Shown: piece by piece, positions 1 through 6,782 of the stretch
Position numbering within the stretch: position 1 is the first letter of the stretch
Layout: each line of letters starts with the position of its first letter
NCBI GenBank assembly: GCA_002393575.1
Contig: DGSN01000043.1
Location: 1 to 39,105, forward strand
Reading direction: 5' to 3'
DNA length: 39,105 nucleotides
Origin: Prevotellaceae bacterium UBA4361
Lineage (GTDB): Bacteria > Bacteroidota > Bacteroidia > Bacteroidales > Bacteroidaceae
Notes under the pieces: model-generated
Database searches by the model: none
Seen by the model: only the letters and a program-made list of their open reading frames with translations
Told to the model about the DNA's origin: nothing
Made by a program: the position numbers and the translations under genes

Positions 1-104
1 AATTTCAAATCAAAAAATCAAAGAATGCTCTGAAACCCTTATAAACAAAGGGATATTTCGTATTTAATTAAAATTTATCGCACCACTAATAATTCCACAA
101 AATA

Positions 105-144
105 AAAGCTATCATTGTGCTGGTATTAGCGCAATGATAGCTTT
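105..144 (-). terminator. Terminator of the acid phosphatase gene
   Basis: A 16-base inverted repeat (105-120 with 129-144, one mismatch) closes on an 8-base loop. Read on the minus strand it is followed by TTTTATTTT, so it is a good intrinsic terminator for the gene ending at 219. Confidence 0.8.
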
Positions 145-157
145 CGCTTATATATTG

Positions 158-195
158 CTCTTCACGTGGAAAGGGATTACTCTTTACGTGAAGAG
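158..195. other. Inverted repeat CTCTTCACGT / ACGTGAAGAG
   Basis: A perfect 10-base inverted repeat with an 18-base spacer lies between the acid phosphatase stop codon and its terminator. It would form a second hairpin in the 3' untranslated region. The arm contains the word CGTGAAG, which also makes up the heptamer arrays elsewhere in the window, so it may have come from two oppositely oriented heptamer tracts. Confidence 0.6.
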
Positions 196-218
196 GGGCT
201 TTGTAGAATGAATAGGGG

Positions 219-1094
219 TTATTTCACCATGTATTTCTTTTCGTTTCGGATATAGATGCCTGGTGCTGTTGGTTCATCGATGCGCTGGCCTTGCAGGTTG
301 TAGCTATTCGAATTGGCTGTAGGCGCTTGGCTTTGAGTGGTCTTTACGTTGGTTAGAATGCCTGTTTTTTCTGCAAATTCTTTTTGGGCTTTTGCCAGCT
401 GCTCACGGAAACGCTGATTGCCTTGCAGTTTTACATAGAGAACTGATGCTGCCAGACGGCCTGCATCCACGTCGCTCTGCCAGTGGTAGCCTGCAATGAC
501 GCGGCTTTGTCCGTATTCGTAACCGCGTGCCAAGAGTTGGTCTGCAGCTGCGGGGTTGATGTCGGACAGCAACAGTCCCATTGTCCAACCGAGAACGGTG
601 TGGCCTGAAGGATAGGAACCGTTTGTACGATGTTTTTCTTCATCCTCTGGCACGAGTGTTGGCTCATTGTAATACATGTATGGACGCCAGCGCATGTATT
701 TCTCCTTGGCACGGTCGCTGATGCTGTCGCATGTGGCACCGACATCCTGCAAAAGTGTGTAGAGTTCTGGCGTGTCTTCCTTGGTGATTTCCAATCCCAA
801 GATTGGGCAGAATTCCTGAATGATGGTGTGCATACCATAAACTGCATCGCGAATTGCCATGGCTGCACGCTCTTCGTTCTGTCTTTGGCGTTTGCCCCAG
901 AGGTATTGTGTCTGGTCGGCAACGAATCTTGAAGACTCGAACTCGGGTGGTGGTGGCAAGAAGTTTACCATGTTTGGCAACTCGTCTTTGGTAAAATACG
1001 CTTTACCGTTCTTTTCGTCTCCACCTGCGAAGACTGTCATTGTGCCGCAAATCATGAAGATGGCGGCAAGCATCCATTTGTTGATTTTTCTCAT
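219..1094 (-). CDS. Secreted class A-type acid phosphatase (PAP2 superfamily) with C-terminal GIYI tail
   Basis: A 291-residue phosphomonoesterase of the bacterial class A nonspecific acid phosphatase type, which hydrolyses organic phosphate esters outside the cytoplasm. Residues 1-23 are a signal peptide. LPPPPEF near residue 46 is typical of the family. The three-part PAP2 signature is complete: K130-x6-R137-P138, P162-S-G-H165 and S197-R-x5-H204-xxx-D208, where His204 would be the phosphorylated nucleophile. The last 28 residues (SYNLQGQRI ... GIYIRN) are not part of the enzyme fold and closely match the tail of the GH5 protein next door. That suggests a shared surface-sorting or anchoring module. 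It is the first gene of its own unit and ends in a strong hairpin at 105-144. Confidence 0.9.
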   Translation of the reverse strand: MRKINKWMLAAIFMICGTMTVFAGGDEKNGKAYFTKDELPNMVNFLPPPPEFESSRFVADQTQYLWGKRQRQNEERAAMAIRDAVYGMHTIIQEFCPILGLEITKEDTPELYTLLQDVGATCDSISDRAKEKYMRWRPYMYYNEPTLVPEDEEKHRTNGSYPSGHTVLGWTMGLLLSDINPAAADQLLARGYEYGQSRVIAGYHWQSDVDAGRLAASVLYVKLQGNQRFREQLAKAQKEFAEKTGILTNVKTTQSQAPTANSNSYNLQGQRIDEPTAPGIYIRNEKKYMVK

Positions 1095-1146
1095 GGTTAA
1101 TAAAATAAGTTTTTAAGTTTATAAGTTTATAAGTTTTTGAGTTTAA

Positions 1147-1176
1147 CGTGGAGCGTGAAGAGTGAAGCGTGAAGAG
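1147..1176. repeat. Degenerate heptamer array (CGTGAAG family)
   Basis: Back-to-back variants of GCGTGAA/GAGTGAA with a 7-base period lie upstream of the acid phosphatase. They are followed by GCCGAATGGCATTT. The same combination recurs at 36116-36190, so this looks like a dispersed composite element. Confidence 0.6.
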
Positions 1177-1199
1177 ATAGAGCCGAATGGCATTTCTCA

Positions 1200-1292
1200 G
1201 TCAACAAATTATCACAAATTATCTCAAAAAAACTAAATTAAATTTGTGCCTTATTTGTGTTCATTTGTTGACAAAAGAAAAAATTTGTTGAC
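1200..1292. other. Long imperfect hairpin in the GH5 3' region
   Basis: GTCAACAAAT (1200-1209) pairs perfectly with ATTTGTTGAC (1263-1272). Inside it CACAAAT (1213-1219) pairs with ATTTGTG (1253-1259) across a symmetric 3/3 internal loop. A third copy of the outer arm, AATTTGTTGAC, lies at 1282-1292. No T-run follows on the minus strand, so this is a structured 3' element rather than a standard terminator. Confidence 0.6.
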
Positions 1293-1293
1293 T

Positions 1294-1320
1294 CACTTTT
1301 CACTTTTCATTTTTCACTTT
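1294..1320. repeat. Heptamer array (TTTTCAC type)
   Basis: Three to four copies of CACTTTT/CATTTTT run directly into the stop codon of the GH5 gene. They belong to the 7-base simple-repeat family seen at many intergenic points in this window. Confidence 0.65.
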
Positions 1321-3029
1321 CTCACCATGTATTTCTTTCCGTTGCGAATGTAGATGCCAGGGACTGTTGGTGTGTCGATGCGTTGGCCTTGCAGGGTGTA
1401 GAAATGGGTGGATGAGTTGCTGTGTGAATCGGCTGTGAGGGATGGGATGTCGGAGTATTGGGCTGTCATCTCCACGGTGCAACCCCAGAATGGTGAGAAG
1501 GCTGTCAGTTCCAGCTCGGTGTTGTCCTTACGGATGAGGAATGCACGCTTGAGAGTCACTTTCTGTGCTCCGGAGAGGGTTTGGAGTGTGATGCGCTGGA
1601 TGTTCTGGCCTACCGACGAGCTGTTGAAGTTGATGGTGGTGTTGGGCTGAGAAGAACTCAGTGGGGTGTATTGCTCCTTGCCGTTTGTGCCATAGCATTT
1701 CACTTGCAGGCTGTTTGCCTTGGGTGTTTCTGCCATCTCTACGCGGATGGACTTGAAGTCGGAAAGGCTGATGGTGGAGGTGCAGAGGTTTGCTTCCTGC
1801 CAGTCGCCTGTGTAGGTGATGTTGTAGAGGATGTCATAATCGTTGAGGGTTGGGTATTTGCCAACGAAGCTGTCGCCATGGAAGGATTTGGCGATTTGCT
1901 CGGCGAGGTCGGGTTGGGAGAAGGCAGGGAGGGAACGGAAGCTGCCGTCGGAGAGTCCCATCCAGAAGAAGGTTGCCATGTCGTATTCTTTGGCTTTCTT
2001 CACGAAATAGTCAATGAATTGGAACAGGGTTTGTGGCTTGGATTGGTAGTCGCCACCGCTGTCGCTGGTGCCCCATTCGCCGATGATGACGGGTGCGCCT
2101 TTGGTCTGAAGGTGGTTCTTGAGTGATGTGAACATGTCGTTCACTTCGTTTTTGGCTGCCGAGAGGGAAGAAAGCGTAGGGTAACTGTGTACTTGGAAGA
2201 TGATGTGTCCTTCGCCTGCGGTGTCGTTGGGCAGTTTCATTTCCTTGAGTGGGTCTTTGAGGTGGCTGTTCCATGTGCCGCTTCCTGAACATGCTCCGTA
2301 GGTGTTGACAACGAGGTTGCGCTTGGAGTTGTTGCCGCCTGTGGCGCGAACCACATTGACGAAGGTCTGTGCGTAGCTGTTGATGGCGTTGTAGGCGGAA
2401 CGTGCGATGTTGGCATCGTAGCTGTTGTTGGCCGCGAAGGAGGCAAAGCACCAGGAGTTCTTGATGTCGAGCATTTCGTTGTAGCTCTCGAAGAGGAGGT
2501 GCTGGTCGTAGTCCTTGAATTCTTCTGCTATCTGCTTCCACAGGTTCTCGTAGCGTTCATGCACGTTGTTATAGGTGGTTTCGTCGGCTTTGAGCCATGT
2601 GGTGTGGGTGTCGGAGTCGGCTCCTGTGTCATGGTGTACGTTGAGGATGCAGTAGAGTCCTGCATTGATGACGTAATCGACTACTTCGTGTACTCGCTTC
2701 ATCCATGCTGCATCGACGGTGCCGTTGTTGTCCATGTGGGGAAACCATGTGACAGGCACGCGGATGGCTCCGAAGCCTGCGTCTTTCATCATGAGTATCA
2801 ACTCTGGTCGGGTGACGGGTTGTCCCCAGCAGGTTTCGGACTGCACGATGTTGGCCATCCTGCTACCGTTGTTGGCATCGAGGGTGTTGCCTAAGTTCCA
2901 GCCGACTCCCATGTTGGCGACGGCTTCTTTGGCTGTTTCGAACGACTGTGCTTTGGCTGTGGTTGCAAAGAGGAGTGCTATGCAAGACAGCAACATGCAC
3001 TTGGTTGTGAATTTGGATGAAAGTGTCAT
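1314..3029 (-). CDS. Secreted GH5 endoglucanase (cellulase) with C-terminal beta domain and GIYI tail
   Basis: A 571-residue secreted glycoside hydrolase of family 5, expected to cut internal beta-1,4 bonds in cellulose or related glucans. Residues 1-27 are a signal peptide ending in AKA-Q. The TIM barrel starts with GVGWNLGNTLDA (41-52), typical of GH5 endoglucanases. NVHHD (130-134), SYNEM with proton donor E185, and IIGEWG with nucleophile E318 complete the active site. Residues about 380-535 form a beta-rich, probably carbohydrate-binding region. The final 29 residues (FYTLQGQRI ... GIYIRN) are the sorting-type tail shared with the acid phosphatase. GH5_4 is my best subfamily guess but is not proven. 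A TATTTTTGC promoter element lies upstream at 3138. Confidence 0.93.
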   Translation of the reverse strand: MTLSSKFTTKCMLLSCIALLFATTAKAQSFETAKEAVANMGVGWNLGNTLDANNGSRMANIVQSETCWGQPVTRPELILMMKDAGFGAIRVPVTWFPHMDNNGTVDAAWMKRVHEVVDYVINAGLYCILNVHHDTGADSDTHTTWLKADETTYNNVHERYENLWKQIAEEFKDYDQHLLFESYNEMLDIKNSWCFASFAANNSYDANIARSAYNAINSYAQTFVNVVRATGGNNSKRNLVVNTYGACSGSGTWNSHLKDPLKEMKLPNDTAGEGHIIFQVHSYPTLSSLSAAKNEVNDMFTSLKNHLQTKGAPVIIGEWGTSDSGGDYQSKPQTLFQFIDYFVKKAKEYDMATFFWMGLSDGSFRSLPAFSQPDLAEQIAKSFHGDSFVGKYPTLNDYDILYNITYTGDWQEANLCTSTISLSDFKSIRVEMAETPKANSLQVKCYGTNGKEQYTPLSSSQPNTTINFNSSSVGQNIQRITLQTLSGAQKVTLKRAFLIRKDNTELELTAFSPFWGCTVEMTAQYSDIPSLTADSHSNSSTHFYTLQGQRIDTPTVPGIYIRNGKKYMVRK

Positions 3030-3137
3030 GGCATTTTCAGTTAAAACGAATGAATTGGCAAGCTCTTAAAAATTTGAATGTTTCGTCTATTTCTTTAGGA
3101 TTTTAATGAATAAAGAATGGGGTTTCGATTTGATGTT

Positions 3138-3146
3138 GCAAAAATA
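3138..3146 (-). promoter_or_regulatory. -7 promoter element of the GH5 gene
   Basis: The minus strand reads TATTTTTGC, a match to the Bacteroidetes -7 element TAnnTTTG. No clear TTTG lies about 19 bases upstream, so this half-site is tentative. It would give a leader of about 100 bases. Confidence 0.45.
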
Positions 3147-3194
3147 ATAAAAAAAAACATGGTATGTTAAAAATTAAAAGTTAAAAAATGAAAA

Positions 3195-3234
3195 GCCTCA
3201 CCCCCAGCCCCTCTCCAAAAGGCGAGGGGAGTGG
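3195..3234. repeat. CCTCACCCCCAGCCCC dispersed repeat
   Basis: A GC-rich island in AT-rich DNA reads CCTCACCCCCAGCCCC, then CTCTCC, AAAA and GGCGAGGGGA. CCCCTC and GAGGGG form a short hairpin. Near-identical words are common dispersed repeats in Bacteroidetes, Cyanobacteria and Chloroflexi, so I read it as a mobile repetitive sequence. The 311-base gap 3030-3340 otherwise holds only the -7 element and A/T-rich heptamer-like runs. Confidence 0.6.
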
Positions 3235-3340
3235 ATAGAGAGGTAAATAATCCCTTTAAATCCTTAAAATCCCTGATTAAAAACTCAAAAACTTAAAAAC
3301 TAAAGGTTCCCTTTCGTGGTTTTGTGAAAATCGGTATTTG

Positions 3341-4318
3341 TCAGCGGGCAGATAACCATTCGTCGAAGGAGTGGGAGAGGAAGTTGTGGAGGTCGGCACG
3401 ATAGGTGGCATCGAGGTCGGTGGTGCGGCCTTGATGGAGAACGTAGGGATTGATGTGCCGTTTCTTTCCGCTGATTTGTTGGGCGTTGGGATGCTCAGCA
3501 CCTATCAGAATTTCGGAGAGTTCGCAATAGTGTTGCCATGCGGATGCGGTGTGGGAATGGGACAGAAGACGTGCTATCAACTGCTGTTCGGTGCTGTAGA
3601 AATCTTGTTCGGTGATGACACCGAGATGGACGGCATCGGCGAGTAATTCGGATAGATGCTCCATGGCGTAGCGATCTTCGTTGTCCACATAGATGCGGGA
3701 GCATTGCAGTGATAGATGGGCAAAACGGGATGCGTCGGCGAGGGAGGAGAACATGAGTTCGGGAATGTTGTGCTCGTTCTGACCTACGATGAGCGACTGG
3801 TAAATCTGTTGAACGGTTTCGATGGAGTCAAGGTGGTAGGCAAGGATATTGCCAAGAGTGTATTCGAGTCGGTCGGCGGAGAGCTGAGGCGTATCGTTGT
3901 CGGCAATGGGGTAGAGGTGGTAGTCGGACACGTCGGTGGGTTGTATTTGCTCTTCGTGGAGAATTTCGACGATTTCCGCTGAACCAGCAATCATTTCGAG
4001 TGTGCGCTCTTCGGTGGATTCCTGTTTCTCGTAGTCACCATGAAAGAAGTCGATGACGTGTGCGAAAGTGGGAGTCGCTATGTCGTGGAGGAGGGCAGCA
4101 ATGCTTTGTTGCACGTTGTGGGTGAAATGCCAGACGATGAGTCCCACTCCGAGACTGTGCTCATAGCGGGTATAGTGTAGGATGTCTCTGAAACGTGGAA
4201 AGTTGGTGTATTCGCATCCGCAATTCATACCAACTCCCTTGAGTCGCTGCATGGCTGGTGTGTTGGCAATGCGCTGCATGAAAGTGGGTATGTCGGGGTG
4301 ATAGATGGAGAGAAGCAT
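3341..4318 (-). CDS. HD-superfamily phosphohydrolase
   Basis: A 325-residue cytoplasmic protein with the metal-binding HD signature of the dGTPase/YfbR-like superfamily. RYEHSLGVG (51-59) supplies the first histidine, LLHDIATPTFAH (76-87) the HD pair and a further histidine. The probable reaction is hydrolysis of a phosphate ester or nucleotide, but the substrate cannot be read from sequence. Spacing of RYEHSLG and HDI resembles dNTP triphosphohydrolase-like HD proteins. The protein is shorter than true Dgt enzymes and I see none of their additional motifs. The gene is separated from the acyltransferase upstream by 153 bases filled with GAATTAA heptamers. Confidence 0.8.
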   Translation of the reverse strand: MLLSIYHPDIPTFMQRIANTPAMQRLKGVGMNCGCEYTNFPRFRDILHYTRYEHSLGVGLIVWHFTHNVQQSIAALLHDIATPTFAHVIDFFHGDYEKQESTEERTLEMIAGSAEIVEILHEEQIQPTDVSDYHLYPIADNDTPQLSADRLEYTLGNILAYHLDSIETVQQIYQSLIVGQNEHNIPELMFSSLADASRFAHLSLQCSRIYVDNEDRYAMEHLSELLADAVHLGVITEQDFYSTEQQLIARLLSHSHTASAWQHYCELSEILIGAEHPNAQQISGKKRHINPYVLHQGRTTDLDATYRADLHNFLSHSFDEWLSAR

Positions 4319-4331
4319 GGGGAAAGGGGGA

Positions 4332-4394
4332 AATTAAGAATTAAGAATTAAGAATGGAGAATTAAGAATGAAGAATTAAGAACGAAGAATTAAA
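4332..4394. repeat. Heptamer array (GAATTAA type)
   Basis: About eight consecutive units of GAATTAA and variants (GAATGGA, GAATGAA, GAACGAA) keep a 7-base period just upstream of the HD gene. Reverse-oriented TTCTTCA units follow at 4425-4471. Confidence 0.75.
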
Positions 4395-4424
4395 GTTACT
4401 CATCCAATGAGCAGAGTAATATAC

Positions 4425-4471
4425 ATTCTTTATTCTTCACTCTTCATTCTTCATTTAATTGCATTCTTCAT
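4425..4471. repeat. Heptamer array (CTTCATT type)
   Basis: ATTCTTC/ACTCTTC/ATTCTTC repeats abut the stop codon of the acyltransferase. They are in inverted orientation to the tract at 4332-4394, so the two can form a loose long hairpin that may end transcription. Confidence 0.6.
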
Positions 4472-5425
4472 TTAAATAGTGAATTGGTAGGTGTCGTAGC
4501 AGATGCCGCGTGCTCCGAAACCTTCTTTTTGGAAAATGAGTCCTGTGTTAAGGATAGTGCCTCCTTGTTCGGTGGAAATGCCAAAGTCGAAGTAAGAGTG
4601 GTCTTCGATGCTGAGCAGGAGAAGGGCGATGAGATAGTCCAATGCACCCGACTGCTTGCCCTCGGGACTGGCTGCCATGTACTGCGTGTGAACCACTGTG
4701 TCGCAATCGAATATCCAGGTGCCAGCGAGGATGTTGCCTTCGGTGTTCTTGGCAAGGAAGAGCTTGATGCGAGACGGAAAACGCTGCATGAGAAGTTGCA
4801 TTTCCTGGGGCGAATGAACGGGATGTACCTGATGGTTGGTGTCGAGGCACTGGTCGAGGATTTGCCAGAAGGCGTGGATGTCGGCTTCGTCGGTAGATTC
4901 CACGATTTGCAGCCCTAAAGCTTCTGCCTTGCGGATTCCGCTTTTCCGACTCTCCTTGATGGGGAGTGAATGTCCTAAAGGAATGCAGGAGGAGATGCCA
5001 CGGGCAATGAGTTTGGCATCTTGGCGAAAGAGGGCATAGAGGGGTTCTTCGGATGGATACCTATGATATATATAAGGTGTTGGCTTATAGACGAAACGTG
5101 TGGCACTGAATTTCCGCTTGTAATAGTCTTTCAGCAGGGCAAACATTTCCAACACCTCTTCGCAAGTGGTTTTTCTGGAGAGGATGAGTCCGCCGTAAGT
5201 GAGTCCCTGATGGGAATAGACGGTGGTATCTTGCTCGGAGTAGTTGGCTGGCAGGCAGGCGATGGGTTTGTCGCCCTTGAGGAAGATGATGGAGCAGTCG
5301 GTGAATCGTGCCTGATGGTAGTCCATGAATCTTCGGTCGAAGAGAAATGTGCCGTTCTTGGAGTCAGCCACCATTTGGTTCCATAGGGGAAGGAGGTCGG
5401 CTGTGTATCTAACTATTTTTAGCAT
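4472..5425 (-). CDS. FemAB/GNAT-like acyltransferase
   Basis: A 317-residue cytoplasmic protein starting MLKIVRYTADLLPLW. It has the layout of FemAB-related acyltransferases (two linked GNAT-type folds): NGTFLFDRRFMDYH near residue 24, a central SGIRKAE region, and a C-terminal SGALDYLIALLLLS plus DFGIS segment. Likely chemistry is transfer of an acyl or aminoacyl group to an amino group, perhaps on a sugar or cell-envelope precursor. An ATG 57 bases upstream is in frame, but the residues it would add look unlike the family start. The chosen start overlaps the 3' end of the FdtA-like gene by 17 bases, implying translational coupling. Together they suggest a two-step modification of a nucleotide sugar. 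Confidence 0.75.
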   Translation of the reverse strand: MLKIVRYTADLLPLWNQMVADSKNGTFLFDRRFMDYHQARFTDCSIIFLKGDKPIACLPANYSEQDTTVYSHQGLTYGGLILSRKTTCEEVLEMFALLKDYYKRKFSATRFVYKPTPYIYHRYPSEEPLYALFRQDAKLIARGISSCIPLGHSLPIKESRKSGIRKAEALGLQIVESTDEADIHAFWQILDQCLDTNHQVHPVHSPQEMQLLMQRFPSRIKLFLAKNTEGNILAGTWIFDCDTVVHTQYMAASPEGKQSGALDYLIALLLLSIEDHSYFDFGISTEQGGTILNTGLIFQKEGFGARGICYDTYQFTI

Positions 5426-5828
5426 TCTTGAAGGAAGTGTATTCGTTAATGTAGCCTTCGCTGTTGTAGGTTTCTGAAGCAAGCACTACGCAGATGGTGT
5501 TGGGCGAAAAGTTGCGAAGTTCGCACCAAACGAAAGGCGGAATAAGAATGCCTTCTTGGGGCGAAGACAAATGGTAGGTTTGTTCGTTCGTGCCATCATC
5601 TACCCAAATATCAAAACTGCCACTGACAGGGAAAACGATTTCTGCACAGGTGGCGTGGGCATGTCCGCCGCGCGTCTTGCCATCGGGCACACCGTAAATC
5701 CAGAACACGCGCTCGATGGGGAAGGGCAGCTGAGTGCTTTCTGCAAAGCAGAGCGAACCGCGTTCGTCGGTGTAGAGTGGCACTGTGACGAGTTGGCAAC
5801 GAAGTGAACTGCTAATCTTTTTGTTCAT
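5409..5828 (-). CDS. FdtA/WxcM-like cupin (nucleotide-sugar 3,4-ketoisomerase-like)
   Basis: A 139-residue single-domain cupin. Features of the FdtA/QdtA/WxcM group include DERGSLCFAE near residue 22, the strand WIYGVPDGKTRGGHAH (43-58) with the His pair in GGHAH, and FPVSGSFDIW further on. Family members convert dTDP-6-deoxy-4-keto sugars to 3-keto isomers on the way to 3-amino sugars. Here there is no aminotransferase next door, only the acyltransferase with which it overlaps. The actual substrate is therefore unknown and the protein may act with sugar genes elsewhere. A TATTTTTGC promoter element sits about 25 bases before the ATG. Confidence 0.82.
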   Translation of the reverse strand: MNKKISSSLRCQLVTVPLYTDERGSLCFAESTQLPFPIERVFWIYGVPDGKTRGGHAHATCAEIVFPVSGSFDIWVDDGTNEQTYHLSSPQEGILIPPFVWCELRNFSPNTICVVLASETYNSEGYINEYTSFKNAKNS

Positions 5829-5849
5829 AGATGGATTTCTTTATGAAAT

Positions 5850-5858
5850 GCAAAAATA
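5850..5858 (-). promoter_or_regulatory. -7 promoter element for the cupin/acyltransferase pair
   Basis: The minus strand reads TATTTTTGC, matching TAnnTTTG. A transcript would start about 15 bases before the ATG at 5828. No -33 partner is obvious. Confidence 0.45.
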
Positions 5859-5948
5859 AGAAATAATTTTGGTAATGTGAAAATGATTGTATGAGAAAAT
5901 GTGAAAAAGAGAAAATTGATGGTTGTGAAGAAAAAAAACGCGATTTTG

Positions 5949-5980
5949 TTGGTGCAAAGGAAAATAAAAACTATTTTTGC
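5949..5980 (+). promoter_or_regulatory. Promoter of the DUF4332 gene
   Basis: TTG (5949-5951), a 20-base spacer and TATTTTTGC (5972-5980) fit the Bacteroidetes vegetative promoter. The leader would be about 70 bases. It is divergent from the cupin promoter. Confidence 0.65.
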
Positions 5981-6056
5981 AGATGGAACGAAGTTGTGTT
6001 CCAAAGTACCATAACTAAATAACATTTCTTTTTTCACTAAAATAAATCATTTAACT

Positions 6057-6467
6057 ATGGCAAATTACAAAATCGTTGACATTCAGGGTGTAGGTCCTGC
6101 TTATGCAGAAAAACTCATTGCAGCAGGTGTGAAGGATACTGACACATTGCTTGAGAAGTGTGCAAAACCAGCTGGCCGCAAGGCTTTGGCTGAAGAAACT
6201 GGCATCAGCCCTAAGTTGATTCTCACTTGGACTAATCACGTTGACCTCTATCGCATTCAGGGCGTTGGTCCTCAGTTCGCAGAACTGCTCGAAGCTGCTG
6301 GCGTTGACACCGTGAAGGAACTGAAGCATCGTGTTCCTGCTAACTTGCAGAAGAAGCTGGAGGAAGTAAATGCTGAGAAGAATCTGACAAACCGTGTACC
6401 TTCGGAGAAGGAAGTGGAGAAGATGATTGCTCAGGCTAAGGAACTTCCTGCTGTGATGGAATACTAA
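6057..6467 (+). CDS. DUF4332 helix-hairpin-helix protein
   Basis: A 136-residue soluble protein with two copies of a helix-hairpin-helix-like motif: IVDIQGVGPAYAEKLIAAGV (6-25) and LYRIQGVGPQFAELLEAAGV (about 64-83). These are the hallmark of DUF4332. HhH motifs of this kind resemble those that contact the DNA backbone, but no catalytic residues are evident and no function is established. It is a single-gene unit with a clear promoter and two consecutive hairpins downstream, which suggests an abundant, independently expressed small protein. Confidence 0.85.
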   Translation: MANYKIVDIQGVGPAYAEKLIAAGVKDTDTLLEKCAKPAGRKALAEETGISPKLILTWTNHVDLYRIQGVGPQFAELLEAAGVDTVKELKHRVPANLQKKLEEVNAEKNLTNRVPSEKEVEKMIAQAKELPAVMEY

Positions 6468-6469
6468 TG

Positions 6470-6519
6470 GAAGAAGCGGCGCGTCTTCTTTATCCACAGA
6501 AAGAAGATGCGGCTTTTCC
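6470..6519 (+). terminator. First hairpin after the DUF4332 gene
   Basis: GAAGCGGC...TCTTCTTT pairs imperfectly with AAAGAAGATGCGGCTTTTC just after the stop codon. The T-run is weak, so it may be a first-stage terminator or RNA-stabilising stem. Confidence 0.6.
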
Positions 6520-6532
6520 AATTGACAACATT

Positions 6533-6585
6533 CGCATGATAGCTATTTCCCGAAAAGGAAAGGCTTTCATGCGAATGTTTTTGTT
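6533..6585 (+). terminator. Second hairpin / terminator after the DUF4332 gene
   Basis: CGCATGATAGC...TTTCC pairs with GGAAAGGC...TCATGCG and is followed by TGTTTTTGTT. Together with the hairpin at 6470 it makes a double terminator. Confidence 0.75.
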
Positions 6586-6726
6586 AGTGTAGAATGAGGT
6601 TCTGATTCAAACTGTGTAATACTGGGAAATGTGGAAAACTTTTCCATGTAATCATATAATATAGTTTTGTTTTCTATAAAAATAAATTTTATGTAGTTTG
6701 TTGTTCTATATGGCAAAGATAGTTCG

Positions 6727-6735
6727 TAACTTTGC
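6727..6735 (+). promoter_or_regulatory. -7 promoter element of the sulfhydrylase gene
   Basis: TAACTTTGC is a full match to TAnnTTTGc, 48 bases before the ATG at 6783. The -33 region (TTTG at 6697, TTG at 6701) is spaced 23-26 bases away, longer than usual. The start placed here excludes an upstream in-frame TTG at 6732 that lies inside the promoter. Confidence 0.6.
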
Positions 6736-6782
6736 ATCGCAATTCAGAAATAAATGTCAAACAAATAAAACTACATGAAATT

